64,000 nt of DNA from Pseudomonadota bacterium (GTDB lineage: Bacteria; Pseudomonadota; Gammaproteobacteria; Steroidobacterales; GCA-2729495), in the NCBI GenBank assembly GCA_963204745.1, contig CAUJHF010000020.1, positions 124,001 to 188,000 of the forward strand, written 5' to 3'. The position numbers were made by a program, and so were the translations under genes. The notes beneath the pieces are model-generated. The model had not been told where the DNA came from. It saw nothing but the letters and a program-made list of their open reading frames with translations, and did no database searches. Below, piece by piece: positions 19,548-29,053 of this stretch (positions are counted from its first letter, which is position 1; the number at the start of each line of letters is the position of its first letter).

Positions 19548-21677
19548 TCAGCGAACTTCCTTCTCCATGAGTTTGTCCACCAGTCCGGGTGCAACCTCTG
19601 CATAGCGCGCAAATTCCATCGTGAAGGTACCTCGGCCGCTGGTCGCTGAACGCAACCAGTTGATGTAGCCAAACATTTCCGAGAGCGGAATAAAGCCCTG
19701 CACGAAGGCCTGCGGACCCTTCTGTCCCTGCTCGCTGATCTGACCACGCCGCCGGTTGAAGTCACCGATGATTTCACCCAGGTAGTCCGACTCGGTTACC
19801 GTTTCGACAGCCATGATCGGCTCAAGAAGCTTCGGCCGACTCGCCTTGTGCGCCTCACGGAAGCAGGCACGGCCTGCGATCTCGAAGGCCAGCGCAGAGC
19901 TGTCCACATCATGGTACTTGCCATCGATCAGACGAGCCTTGAAGTCTACAACCTCATAGCCGGCGATCTGGCCGCGCTTTGATTCGGTACGAATCGCATG
20001 CTCAACAGCCGGAATATATTCGCGCGGTACCCGGCCACCGACGATTTCGTCAGAAAACTCGATGCCGGTCCCGGCCGGCAGCGGCTCAAAGATCATCTTG
20101 ATCTCGGCATACTGGCCTGAACCACCGGACTGCTTCTTGTGCGTATAGATATGTTCGATGGTCGAGCCGAAAGCTTCACGGAAGCTGACCCGCGGCTTGC
20201 CCATGTTCGCTTCCACGCCCAGTTCGGTACGCATGCGGTCGATTGTCACTTCAAGGTGCAACTCACCCATGCCCTTCAGTACGGTCTGGCCCGTCTCCTT
20301 GTCTACCTCAAGCTGCAGGGATGGATCAGCCTTGGCCATCTTGTAAAGGGCTGCAGACATCTTGTCGATGTCGGTGCGCGTCTTGGGTTCAACCGATACG
20401 CTGATTACCGGATCCGGGAAGCGCATGCGCTCCAGCAAGGCGGGATGTGCCGGATCGCTCAGGGAGTCACCGGTCTCGGTATCCTTCATGGATACAAACG
20501 CACAGATATCGCCGGCGCGTACTTCTTCGATATCCTTGGTCGAGTCTGCCTGTACCTCAACGATCCGCCCTATGCGCTCTTTCTTGCCACGCGTGACATT
20601 CATGAGGGTGTCACCTTTCTTGATAACACCGGAATAGACACGGGCAAAGGTCAGCGTGCCGAACTGGTCATTGATGACCTTGAAGGCCAGTGCACGAGCC
20701 GGGGCATCGTCGCGGACTTCCTGCGTACCGATGACATTACCGTCCGGATCCACCAGCGAAGTACCACCGTTCTCACCCGGGTATGGCAAGTAAGCAACCA
20801 CGGCATCAAGCAGCTGCTGGACTCCCTTGTTCTTGAATGAGGAACCGCAGAAGACCGGCACCAGCTGGCCAGTCACCGTACCTTTGCGGATACATGCCTT
20901 CAGCACGACCGGATCAAATTCACCCGTTTCGACAAAGGTCATGAAGGCATCATCGTCAAGTGCCAGCGCTGTCTCCAGAGCATCCTGACGCAGCTTGGGA
21001 AGCTGATCAATCCAGTCATTGTCGCGACTGGTCGCAAAATTGAATCGGCTCCTGACCTGGTCGAGCGGCACGGTTTCCCACGGGCTGTCCTTGCCTTCCG
21101 CTGTCCAGATATAGGCGACGTTCTCGATGAGATCGCACATACCGACAAACTCATCGTGGCTGCCAACCGGCACTTGGCACAGCAATACGTTGGCGCCAAG
21201 CCGCTCGCGAATACCCTTTACGCAATGGCCGAAATTGGCACCCATGCGATCCATCTTGTTGACGTAACACATGCGGGGAACGTTGTACTGGTTAGCCAGG
21301 CGCCAGTTGGTTTCCGTCTGTGGTTCGACACCGGCTACGCCATCAAAAACCACGACGGCGCCATCGAGGACCCGCAGACTCCGGTTAACCTCGATCGTGA
21401 AATCCACATGTCCCGGCGTGTCGATGACGTTGATCTGATGGCCTTTCCACTCAGTGGATACCGCGGCGCTCTGGATCGTGATGCCACGTTTCCGCTCCTG
21501 CTCCATGTAGTCGGTCGTGGTGCTGCCCTTGCCATCCTTGGTGTCATGCACCTCGACGATCTGGTGTTTCTTGCCCGTGTAGTACAACACGCGCTCGGTA
21601 GTGGTCGTTTTACCTGCATCGATGTGCGCCACGATACCGATGTTGCGGTAGAGCTTGATGTCTTTCTTCCTGGCCAT
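19548..21677 (-). CDS. Elongation factor G-type GTPase (probable second EF-G)
   Basis: GIVAHIDAGKTTTTERVLYYTG, DTPGHVDFTIEVNRSLRVLDGAVVVFDGVAGVEPQTE, NKMDRMGANF; EF-G domains II-V. ATG at 21677 preferred over ORF start 21752. No rpsL/rpsG/tuf neighbours. Confidence 0.93.
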   Translation of the reverse strand: MARKKDIKLYRNIGIVAHIDAGKTTTTERVLYYTGKKHQIVEVHDTKDGKGSTTTDYMEQERKRGITIQSAAVSTEWKGHQINVIDTPGHVDFTIEVNRSLRVLDGAVVVFDGVAGVEPQTETNWRLANQYNVPRMCYVNKMDRMGANFGHCVKGIRERLGANVLLCQVPVGSHDEFVGMCDLIENVAYIWTAEGKDSPWETVPLDQVRSRFNFATSRDNDWIDQLPKLRQDALETALALDDDAFMTFVETGEFDPVVLKACIRKGTVTGQLVPVFCGSSFKNKGVQQLLDAVVAYLPYPGENGGTSLVDPDGNVIGTQEVRDDAPARALAFKVINDQFGTLTFARVYSGVIKKGDTLMNVTRGKKERIGRIVEVQADSTKDIEEVRAGDICAFVSMKDTETGDSLSDPAHPALLERMRFPDPVISVSVEPKTRTDIDKMSAALYKMAKADPSLQLEVDKETGQTVLKGMGELHLEVTIDRMRTELGVEANMGKPRVSFREAFGSTIEHIYTHKKQSGGSGQYAEIKMIFEPLPAGTGIEFSDEIVGGRVPREYIPAVEHAIRTESKRGQIAGYEVVDFKARLIDGKYHDVDSSALAFEIAGRACFREAHKASRPKLLEPIMAVETVTESDYLGEIIGDFNRRRGQISEQGQKGPQAFVQGFIPLSEMFGYINWLRSATSGRGTFTMEFARYAEVAPGLVDKLMEKEVR

Positions 21678-21819
21678 AATTCCGACTTCGTGTTGTGTAC
21701 TGTGGAGGGCAGGCAGCGCCATGGCGCCACCCGGGTCACGATAACCTCGCATTGTAGCCTGTCAGCCGCACTGGCTGCCAACCCCGGATTGGCCAACCAT
21801 GGGGCCCGCCCCTTGCCCC

Positions 21820-22956
21820 TTACAGGGCACCAGCGCGCCGGATCCGCTCTGCGACCTCGGCCTTTACCACATAGGGCGTCCAGTCGGCCGGCGGGGTAAA
21901 TACCCCCCAGTCGACCATCTTGTTGATCTGGTGCTTCACCATCTCGAGCTGGTCAGCCTCCACCAGGGGCGGTTCTTCCATGCACAGGTTTCTCGGGTAG
22001 ATGCCACCCTGCGCCATTGCAGCGTCGTATATGGTCTTGTATTCCTCGACACGCATGTCCTTGATGAGGTTTTGCCACTGGGCGCGCACGCGGAAGTCGC
22101 GCAGCCCGTCTATGTCCAGCAGGGCACTGACCAGGGTCTCTCCCCCGCCGAGATACTGGGACACAACATTGCCGCGATAGTCGATGATCTGGCTCTTGCC
22201 ACAACTCATCTGGTGGCCGCCGCCCGGAAAGTCGATCGCACCGATATTGGGCGACAGCACATAGCAGTTATTGAAAACAGCATGGGCCCGGTTCTGGATC
22301 TCGGCGATACCATTGCCCATCCACGGTTCCGGATACTGGGTGCGCCAGATTATCTCCGCACCGTTCAAAGCCAGGCCGCGGGCAGCTTCCGGATAACTGC
22401 CCTCAGCGCAGATCAGGGTACCGATATTGCCGATCTCGGTCCTGGCAACCGGAAATACTGCCTTGAACAGGCTGAGCGGGTCGTCGCCATATTTCTTCAG
22501 ATAGATATTCCAGATATCGCTCGGCGCAACATTGGGCTCACGCTGGTAAAAGGCCGTCTTGTAATGTTTGTGAATGACTTTGCCCTGCGGATCGATAACG
22601 AAGGCGATGTTGAAAATCCGGTCTTCCATCAATTCGGGGTCTTTTGCCACCATCTGCGCGATGATGTAGATCCCAAGCTCCTTCGCCAGTTCGCCCAGCG
22701 CCTCGGTCTCACGGCCCGGAATTTCCGGCACCACCTCACGGCAGATTCGCAGGTGCTCATCCCCACCACCGAGGCACCAGCCGCCGATTCCGCCTTCGGA
22801 GACGGCCACAAGCTTCACGGGGAGGTCCAGACTGCAATTCCAGACCGCGTAGCGCATGCTGAGCGCCAGCCTGTCGATGTCTTTCATGTAATCGTCCCGG
22901 GAAAGAGCCATCCGGGACACGTTCTGGATACCAACTGCGGTGTAGTGGAGACGCAT
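21820..22956 (-). CDS. Nitrilase/carbon-nitrogen hydrolase family protein
   Basis: Glu (AVSEGGIGGW), Lys (HKHYKT) and Cys (TLICAEGSYPEAARG) motif regions all present. Confidence 0.88.
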   Translation of the reverse strand: MRLHYTAVGIQNVSRMALSRDDYMKDIDRLALSMRYAVWNCSLDLPVKLVAVSEGGIGGWCLGGGDEHLRICREVVPEIPGRETEALGELAKELGIYIIAQMVAKDPELMEDRIFNIAFVIDPQGKVIHKHYKTAFYQREPNVAPSDIWNIYLKKYGDDPLSLFKAVFPVARTEIGNIGTLICAEGSYPEAARGLALNGAEIIWRTQYPEPWMGNGIAEIQNRAHAVFNNCYVLSPNIGAIDFPGGGHQMSCGKSQIIDYRGNVVSQYLGGGETLVSALLDIDGLRDFRVRAQWQNLIKDMRVEEYKTIYDAAMAQGGIYPRNLCMEEPPLVEADQLEMVKHQINKMVDWGVFTPPADWTPYVVKAEVAERIRRAGAL

Positions 22957-23124
22957 GACCAGCCTTCATTGTCGATGGGAGAGCCTTTGACTATAGGTCA
23001 TGGTCATCGGCCCGGCCAAGCAGCGGCCAGATGCCAATGAGCGATTGGTGACCACAGGGCAATCAACGTAGGCTGGAATCGTCGCTCGACGACAGCCGCC
23101 AGCTACCGCCGGGAGAATCGCAGC

Positions 23125-24546
23125 ATGTGGATTCGCAAAAGTGACCGCGACCGCCAAACAGGCAACATGACACCGGTTCCGACCCAGATCGTGGGTAATG
23201 AAGAATTCGAGCCCATGCCGCAGACGCCTGATCAGCGGCAGGTAGAGCAGCGGATATTCGAACTCGCTGATCACTACAGCCGGAAACTCGGCATGTCGCG
23301 CCGCGCATTCCTGCGCACCAGTGGCGGTATGGCGGTGTCTTTCATGGCCATGAATGAAGTCTTCGGTCCGGCATTCATGGTCAGTGAGGCCGAAGCAGCT
23401 GAACCTGCCGCGAGCCGCGAGATGTGGCCAAAGAAGGAGTTCATTCTTGACCTGCAGACACACCATGTGAAAGACAGCATGGTCGGCCCTGCCGTTTTTC
23501 GTTCGCTGACCGGCAGGTTCGGACTAAACCCGGCGCTGAGCGGCGCGGCGCCCACAAAAGACAGCCTTCACCGGGCCAACTATGTGAAGGAGATCTTCTT
23601 TGACAGCGACACGGTGATGTCCTGTCTGACAGGTGCGGCGTTCGGACCACCGGACAAGTACGTACTGTCCGCGGACGACATCGTGGAAACACGCAATCTG
23701 GTTAACGAGGCGGCAGGCTCACGGCGCATGCTGGCACATGGTATCGGTACACCGGCAAATCCGGACTGGCTCGAGGAGGCTGAACGGCAAGTTCGCGACC
23801 TCAGAATTGACGCGTGGAAGTTCTATACCGGCGACCCCATACAGCCATGGCGGCACGATGACGAGAAGCTGGCGTATCCGTTCTATGAAAAGACGCTGAA
23901 GCTTGGCGTAAGGAATATCTGCACGCATAAGGGCCTGCCACTGCCAGGACCCGGCGCCGATTATTTTCGGCCGGATGACGTCCTCAAAGCAGCGAAGGAC
24001 TGGCCGGATCTCAACTTCATCGTCTTTCACTCCGGAATGAAGCACATGATGACGATGCTCCTGCCTGGTGAAAGCGGTATCGACGAAAGCGGGAATATCC
24101 CCTGGACGACCGACTTCTGCGCGCAGATCAAGGCAAACGGTCTGAAGAACATCTATCTCGAACTGGGTGCTGTATTCGGCCACTCCGTTGTTACCCATCC
24201 CGAAGTCTGCGGACATCTGCTCGGCCAGCTCATAGACGCTGTCGGCGCTGATCACGTGATCTGGGGCACGGACAGCATCTGGTGGGGATCTCCACAGTGG
24301 CAGATCGAAGCATTCCGGCGCTTCGACATCCCGGAAGACTTGCAGGCGAAGTTCGGATACAAACCCATCTCCGCGCGCGACCGTGAGCTGATCTTCGGTC
24401 TGAATTCCGCCCGCCTGTTTGGCCTGGATCTGCAGGAAGCCCGCAAGGCGATCCCGGTTGATGCACTGACCAGGATGAAGGTCGCCTATCAGGCCGCAGG
24501 CGCGGAACCGAGCATGACACAGTACGGATGGATTGCTGCAGTCTGA
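23125..24546 (+). CDS. Amidohydrolase_2-type (TIM-barrel) protein with internal twin-arginine-like export motif
   Basis: SRRAFLRTSGGMAVSFMAMNEVFGPAFMVSEAEAAEP at residues about 58-92; ILDLQTHHVKDSM; NFIVFHSGMKH; VIWGTDSIWWGSPQWQIEAFRRF. Confidence 0.8.
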   Translation: MWIRKSDRDRQTGNMTPVPTQIVGNEEFEPMPQTPDQRQVEQRIFELADHYSRKLGMSRRAFLRTSGGMAVSFMAMNEVFGPAFMVSEAEAAEPAASREMWPKKEFILDLQTHHVKDSMVGPAVFRSLTGRFGLNPALSGAAPTKDSLHRANYVKEIFFDSDTVMSCLTGAAFGPPDKYVLSADDIVETRNLVNEAAGSRRMLAHGIGTPANPDWLEEAERQVRDLRIDAWKFYTGDPIQPWRHDDEKLAYPFYEKTLKLGVRNICTHKGLPLPGPGADYFRPDDVLKAAKDWPDLNFIVFHSGMKHMMTMLLPGESGIDESGNIPWTTDFCAQIKANGLKNIYLELGAVFGHSVVTHPEVCGHLLGQLIDAVGADHVIWGTDSIWWGSPQWQIEAFRRFDIPEDLQAKFGYKPISARDRELIFGLNSARLFGLDLQEARKAIPVDALTRMKVAYQAAGAEPSMTQYGWIAAV

Positions 24547-24549
24547 ATC

Positions 24550-24945
24550 ATGCTCCGGTTAATCGCCATTCCAATCGTTGCGCTGTCGGTTGCCGGTATC
24601 GCCCAAGCGGGCGAGAGAGCAGAAGCGGCTGAATCCTGCGCACCTTCCGGCGAGCTGCGGGGCGATGAAAAACGGGGGGCAGCGCTGCATCTTCAGCACT
24701 GCGCCGTATGTCATGGCGTTGACGGCAAAGCCGAGGTGATCGTCATGCATATGGACGAGCCACCGAAAGACCAGAGCGATCCGGCTTATATGAAAACCCT
24801 GCCGGACGAGTATCTCTACCTGGTGATCTGCAAGGGGGGTGCCGCAGTTGGCAAGAACTTCATCATGCCGAAGTTCGGTGACGTGATTTCTGATCAGGAC
24901 ATCCGTGACATCATTGTCTGGATACGGACCTTCTCCGGAACCTGA
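24550..24945 (+). CDS. Periplasmic c-type cytochrome (monoheme)
   Basis: Signal peptide; LHLQHCAVCHGVDGKA heme-binding CXXCH; distal-Met candidate NFIMPKFGD. Confidence 0.85.
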   Translation: MLRLIAIPIVALSVAGIAQAGERAEAAESCAPSGELRGDEKRGAALHLQHCAVCHGVDGKAEVIVMHMDEPPKDQSDPAYMKTLPDEYLYLVICKGGAAVGKNFIMPKFGDVISDQDIRDIIVWIRTFSGT

Positions 24946-24949
24946 AGCT

Positions 24950-26224
24950 GTGCACTCGCCGCCTGTGACTGCTGCCGCAAAGCCGGGCCTCCGGGAGTCT
25001 CTGCAACAGGTTTCCGGACACAGCTGGCGGGTATTTCTGATCTGCCTGATTGGCGTGACCTTCGCCAATCTGGACCACTCCCTGTTCACCTTTGTCCTTA
25101 CCGAACTTTCTGCGGAATTTGGCTGGTCGGAGCTGGAGCGCGGGATCTACATCGCAATCACCTTTGTCGCAGCCGGCGTGCTGATCACCCAGATCGGTGC
25201 ACTGGCGGATCGTATCGGTCGGCGTGCGGTGTTGCTGGCCAGCACCCTGCTGACCCCGGTGTTTGTAGCCGCCCTGGCGTTTGCCCCGACGACGGTCAGC
25301 CTGCTGATCGCACGCACGCTCGGATTTACCACGTCCGGCGTACAGTCGCCGGTAACCGGCACGCTGGTGTTCGAGGAGTCCCCGCCCCGCCTGCGCGGAC
25401 TATTCACCGGTGTACTTCAGATCGGCTTTCCCCTGGGCTTCTTCCTCGCTTCGTTGCTAGTTCCTTTTATTTATGAAACATGGGGTTGGAGGTATATCTT
25501 CCTGTTGAGTCTCCTGTTCCTGCCCTACGCGTGGGTGATCTACCGTCACCTCAAGGACTCGCAACTCTGGCTGGACAGCCGCGCAGCACGCAGCAGGGCA
25601 AGTCGTCCGGCACCGGCAACCCGTGAACTGTTTCAGCCTGCCTATCGACGGCGGACCGTGCTGCTGTTCCTCGGCACTTTTCTCTACGTTTTTGCCTACG
25701 GCGCGACAATCATGCTGACGCCCTACTTTCGTGAAGCTCGCGGCTGGGAGGCGCGCGAGGCGATCGAGCTGGTCGGACTCTCTTTCCTGATTGGTACGTT
25801 TGGCTATGTGCTCGCAGCGTACTTCGGCGAGTTCCTGATCAGCCGCCGGAATACCATCGTCGTCTGGTGCTGGCTCGGCGGGCTGGCCTTCAGCGTCATG
25901 ATCTGGTTTACCCAACGCTGGTGGCCGACTTTCCTGGCGTTCAGTGCGATGACGTTTTTCTTCTACGGCGCCTATGCCGTGATGTTCACATTCATTGCGG
26001 AAAACTATCCTGCCGGGCTGCGCGCGACTGCAGCCAGCTTCGCCAGTTCACTTGCGGTGGAGCTCGGACTCGGCCTCGGGCCGTTTGCCCTCTCATGGGC
26101 GATAGGTGTGGTTGGCTGGGCAGCCGCATTCACGTGGTGTGCCGTGCTGCCGGTGATACTCGCTGGCGCCACGTTTCTCGCCCTGCCCGCTGATGTACCA
26201 GCCGAGCCAGTCATACCAGACTGA
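24950..26224 (+). CDS. MFS transporter
   Basis: Multi-TM; ALADRIGRRAVLLAST between TM2 and TM3 fits the MFS signature. GTG at 24950 is an alternative to ORF start 24905, which overlaps the cytochrome gene. Confidence 0.85.
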   Translation: MHSPPVTAAAKPGLRESLQQVSGHSWRVFLICLIGVTFANLDHSLFTFVLTELSAEFGWSELERGIYIAITFVAAGVLITQIGALADRIGRRAVLLASTLLTPVFVAALAFAPTTVSLLIARTLGFTTSGVQSPVTGTLVFEESPPRLRGLFTGVLQIGFPLGFFLASLLVPFIYETWGWRYIFLLSLLFLPYAWVIYRHLKDSQLWLDSRAARSRASRPAPATRELFQPAYRRRTVLLFLGTFLYVFAYGATIMLTPYFREARGWEAREAIELVGLSFLIGTFGYVLAAYFGEFLISRRNTIVVWCWLGGLAFSVMIWFTQRWWPTFLAFSAMTFFFYGAYAVMFTFIAENYPAGLRATAASFASSLAVELGLGLGPFALSWAIGVVGWAAAFTWCAVLPVILAGATFLALPADVPAEPVIPD

Positions 26225-26229
26225 TGCTT

Positions 26230-29040
26230 TCAGCTGGCGGTCGAAACCGCTGCTTCCACATGCCGTTCAAAGTCACAAGTGAAGTCGTGAAAGGTTGAAT
26301 TCGGTTCAAAGTTCAGTGCCCGGTAAGTGATATGTCCGTAGCCACTGACCAGTGCCGTCGGCTTTATCAGTGCGGAACTGCTCACGACTGCGCCGAAATT
26401 CTGCCGACCATTGCGGAACATCATCGGGTCCCAGCCGTGATACATGAAGATGCTCCCGGGCTGCATGCTTGGCGTCACATGTGCCATGGCGATAAATGAG
26501 CCCAGCGAGTTGAAGACCCGGATCAGCTCGCCATCGCTGACCTTGCGCGACTGCGCATCGTCCGGGCTCACGTAAACATCCGGTTCGCCGCGACGCAGGC
26601 TTAGCAGCAGGGAATCATCGGTCCACATGCTGTGTATGCCGTGTCGCAAGTGACCCATCAGCATCTGCAGCGGATAGCCATCCAGCCGCATTGGATCCTT
26701 GTGCCGCGGCAACTGCTCGTCCTCGGCGATAAACCAGTCATGGTCGATGTAGAACTGCTGCCGGCCAGTCAGCGTCGGGTATGGTTCGCGCTTTTCAACC
26801 GCACGCAACAGTACAGAACCATAGGGTGCATTTTCATCGTAAACGACGCGTGCCGTACCCTCATTGCGCATCAGGCCATGGCTGCGCATTTCATCGAAGG
26901 TCACCTTGGGCACCCCGGGATCCTTGTCGATGAGGAACTGAATCAGGTCACGTGTATCGCTGATCTGGCCATTGAGGGTGAACAGCGCGTGATACCGGGT
27001 GAAATCCCGCGCTATGGGCTGCCCGAAAAAACTGTCCTGGATCGGCGTAATGCCGCGCACCACCGCCCGCTCCGAGATGGCCTTGCTCAACCGGTTGAGT
27101 GCATGCCAGTCGTCCATCGATTCGCCCAGGGGCGCCACTGCCGCATCCATCACCTGCACGTATGGCGTGCGGGCCTCCAGCAGGTAATCCTGCCGTTCGT
27201 AGTGATGAGCGATCGGCAGCACGTAGTCTGAGTACATGGCGGTGATACCCATGTCGGGCGTCAGCGTCACGATGGTTTCCAGGCTCTCGAATGCGGTCTT
27301 GCGCCAGCGGCCAGCGCCGGAGCGCCAACTCGCCGTATTGCTGCCGGCAAAGATACCCATCTTCCACGGCGTAGCCGCATAGTCCGGCCAGGCGCCGGAG
27401 CGTATGGATTCCTGGAAATAGTGGTCGACCTTGTCGGCCACGGCCTTGCCGTAGATCCGCTCGTTGAGATCCCTGCCGTCTGCATGGACATAGTCCCAGC
27501 GGGCCAGTGTTGCGATGTTCAGGGTAGGCGGCAGGCCTGCGAGCATAAATGCGATCTGGCTCGCGGTGCTGCCGAGATTTTCCAGCTGAAAGCCACCGCC
27601 GGCCTTGCCTAGGTTGCCCGTCAGCGACAGCAACAGCATGAACGCCCGCTGCAGGAGATCACCCTGCAGCCATTTGCACATGCGGTAGCCGGTAAAGATC
27701 ATCGCCGGCCGGGTCTTCCCAAAGATCCGCGCGACCTCACGGATATTGTCGGCATGCACACCGCAGATCTTTGCGGCCTGCTCGGGCGTATAGCCGGAGG
27801 CGCGCTGCTTCACCAGTTCAAAGACAGTGGTAACGCGAACGGCGCCCTGCCGGGTTTTTACCGTCCAGCTGCCTTCCAGAGCGGGTTCAAGATCGCCAAG
27901 CGCAAGACTGCCTGCCGGGATGACCGGTACGGGTGAACCGGGCGGTGGCGGCGGATTGCCGGTCGCCGGTGCAGCGACAGCCTTCCCGGTCCGTTCGTCC
28001 CAGACATAAAACAGATTGTCGCGAGCAGTTACTCCATCGATGAAATCGCTCTCACGGAGAAAACGCCCGTTATCGCTGCGCACGAGAAACGGCAGATCTG
28101 TCTGCTCACGGATATAGCTGTGATCGATCAGGTCTTCGGCGAGCAGAACCTGGACCATGGCCATGGCCAGCGCGATGTCCGTTCCCGGCCTCGGATTGAG
28201 CCACTTGTTCGCATGCATCGCACTCGGCGTAAATTCAGGCGAAATCGCGATTACTTCCGTGCCGTTATACCTCGCCTCCCAGAAGAAGTGCGCGTCGGGA
28301 ATACGGGTCACCGCCGGATTGCAGAACCAGACCAGACAGCATCTGGATTTGAAGACGGCCGCCATCGTATCGCCCAGCAGCGGTTCTCCGACCGTCATCT
28401 GCACACCGGTCGGCAGGTCGCCTACCCCGGCAAAAGCTTCGGGCAACTCGATGCCGCTGATGGTCGCAAAACGGCCCAGCGCTGCGAATGAAGCCCGTTT
28501 GAGCACCATCTGCGTACCCAGATCGAAACTGATGGAGCGCGGCCCTGAGGCTATCGAGTGATCGATAAAGCGATCGGCAATATCGCTCATCGCCTGGTCC
28601 CAGCTGACCCGTTGCCACTTGCCCTCGCCACGCTCGCCGACCCGCTTCATCGGATACAGCACCCGCTGCTTGCCGTACATGTATTTGGCGTGGCGCAGAC
28701 CCTTTTGACAGCCTCTGGGCCCGTAGTCCGGGGCATCCTCCGACCGGCCGTATTCGCCCTGCTGCTCTTCGCGCCAGACGATGCCGTTCTTCACGTAGAT
28801 ATTGAATGCACAGGTGCCAGTGCAGTTCGTCCCGTGTGTGCCGTGGGTTACGCGGTCCCAGCTCCACTTCGTGCGCTGCAAGTCTTCCCATGCACCATAT
28901 GGCAGCGTCGCCTGCCCCTGTGCGGCAGCGGGCGCATAACGCAGGCTGAGTGCGAGGCCTAGCGCTCCCGATCCGGCCAGGAATCCCCGCCGTGTCGTCA
29001 TTGCTGATGTGTGCTGTGTAACAGTCATTGCAGGCTCCAC
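26230..29040 (-). CDS. Molybdopterin-dependent oxidoreductase, type II DMSO reductase family catalytic subunit-like
   Basis: Tat-type signal TTRRGFLAGSGALGLALSL; HGTNCTGTCAFNIYVKNGIVWREEQQGEY...PDYGPRGCQKG, a HxxxCxxxC...C FS0-type site as in NarG/ethylbenzene-dehydrogenase-like alpha subunits. Confidence 0.85.
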   Translation of the reverse strand: MEPAMTVTQHTSAMTTRRGFLAGSGALGLALSLRYAPAAAQGQATLPYGAWEDLQRTKWSWDRVTHGTHGTNCTGTCAFNIYVKNGIVWREEQQGEYGRSEDAPDYGPRGCQKGLRHAKYMYGKQRVLYPMKRVGERGEGKWQRVSWDQAMSDIADRFIDHSIASGPRSISFDLGTQMVLKRASFAALGRFATISGIELPEAFAGVGDLPTGVQMTVGEPLLGDTMAAVFKSRCCLVWFCNPAVTRIPDAHFFWEARYNGTEVIAISPEFTPSAMHANKWLNPRPGTDIALAMAMVQVLLAEDLIDHSYIREQTDLPFLVRSDNGRFLRESDFIDGVTARDNLFYVWDERTGKAVAAPATGNPPPPPGSPVPVIPAGSLALGDLEPALEGSWTVKTRQGAVRVTTVFELVKQRASGYTPEQAAKICGVHADNIREVARIFGKTRPAMIFTGYRMCKWLQGDLLQRAFMLLLSLTGNLGKAGGGFQLENLGSTASQIAFMLAGLPPTLNIATLARWDYVHADGRDLNERIYGKAVADKVDHYFQESIRSGAWPDYAATPWKMGIFAGSNTASWRSGAGRWRKTAFESLETIVTLTPDMGITAMYSDYVLPIAHHYERQDYLLEARTPYVQVMDAAVAPLGESMDDWHALNRLSKAISERAVVRGITPIQDSFFGQPIARDFTRYHALFTLNGQISDTRDLIQFLIDKDPGVPKVTFDEMRSHGLMRNEGTARVVYDENAPYGSVLLRAVEKREPYPTLTGRQQFYIDHDWFIAEDEQLPRHKDPMRLDGYPLQMLMGHLRHGIHSMWTDDSLLLSLRRGEPDVYVSPDDAQSRKVSDGELIRVFNSLGSFIAMAHVTPSMQPGSIFMYHGWDPMMFRNGRQNFGAVVSSSALIKPTALVSGYGHITYRALNFEPNSTFHDFTCDFERHVEAAVSTAS

Positions 29041-29053
29041 CTGTGTCCCGGGC

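Noticed and set aside
21799-23040. 413-aa ORF on plus strand
   Set aside because: Antisense to the Cys-containing nitrilase, which has full motif support.
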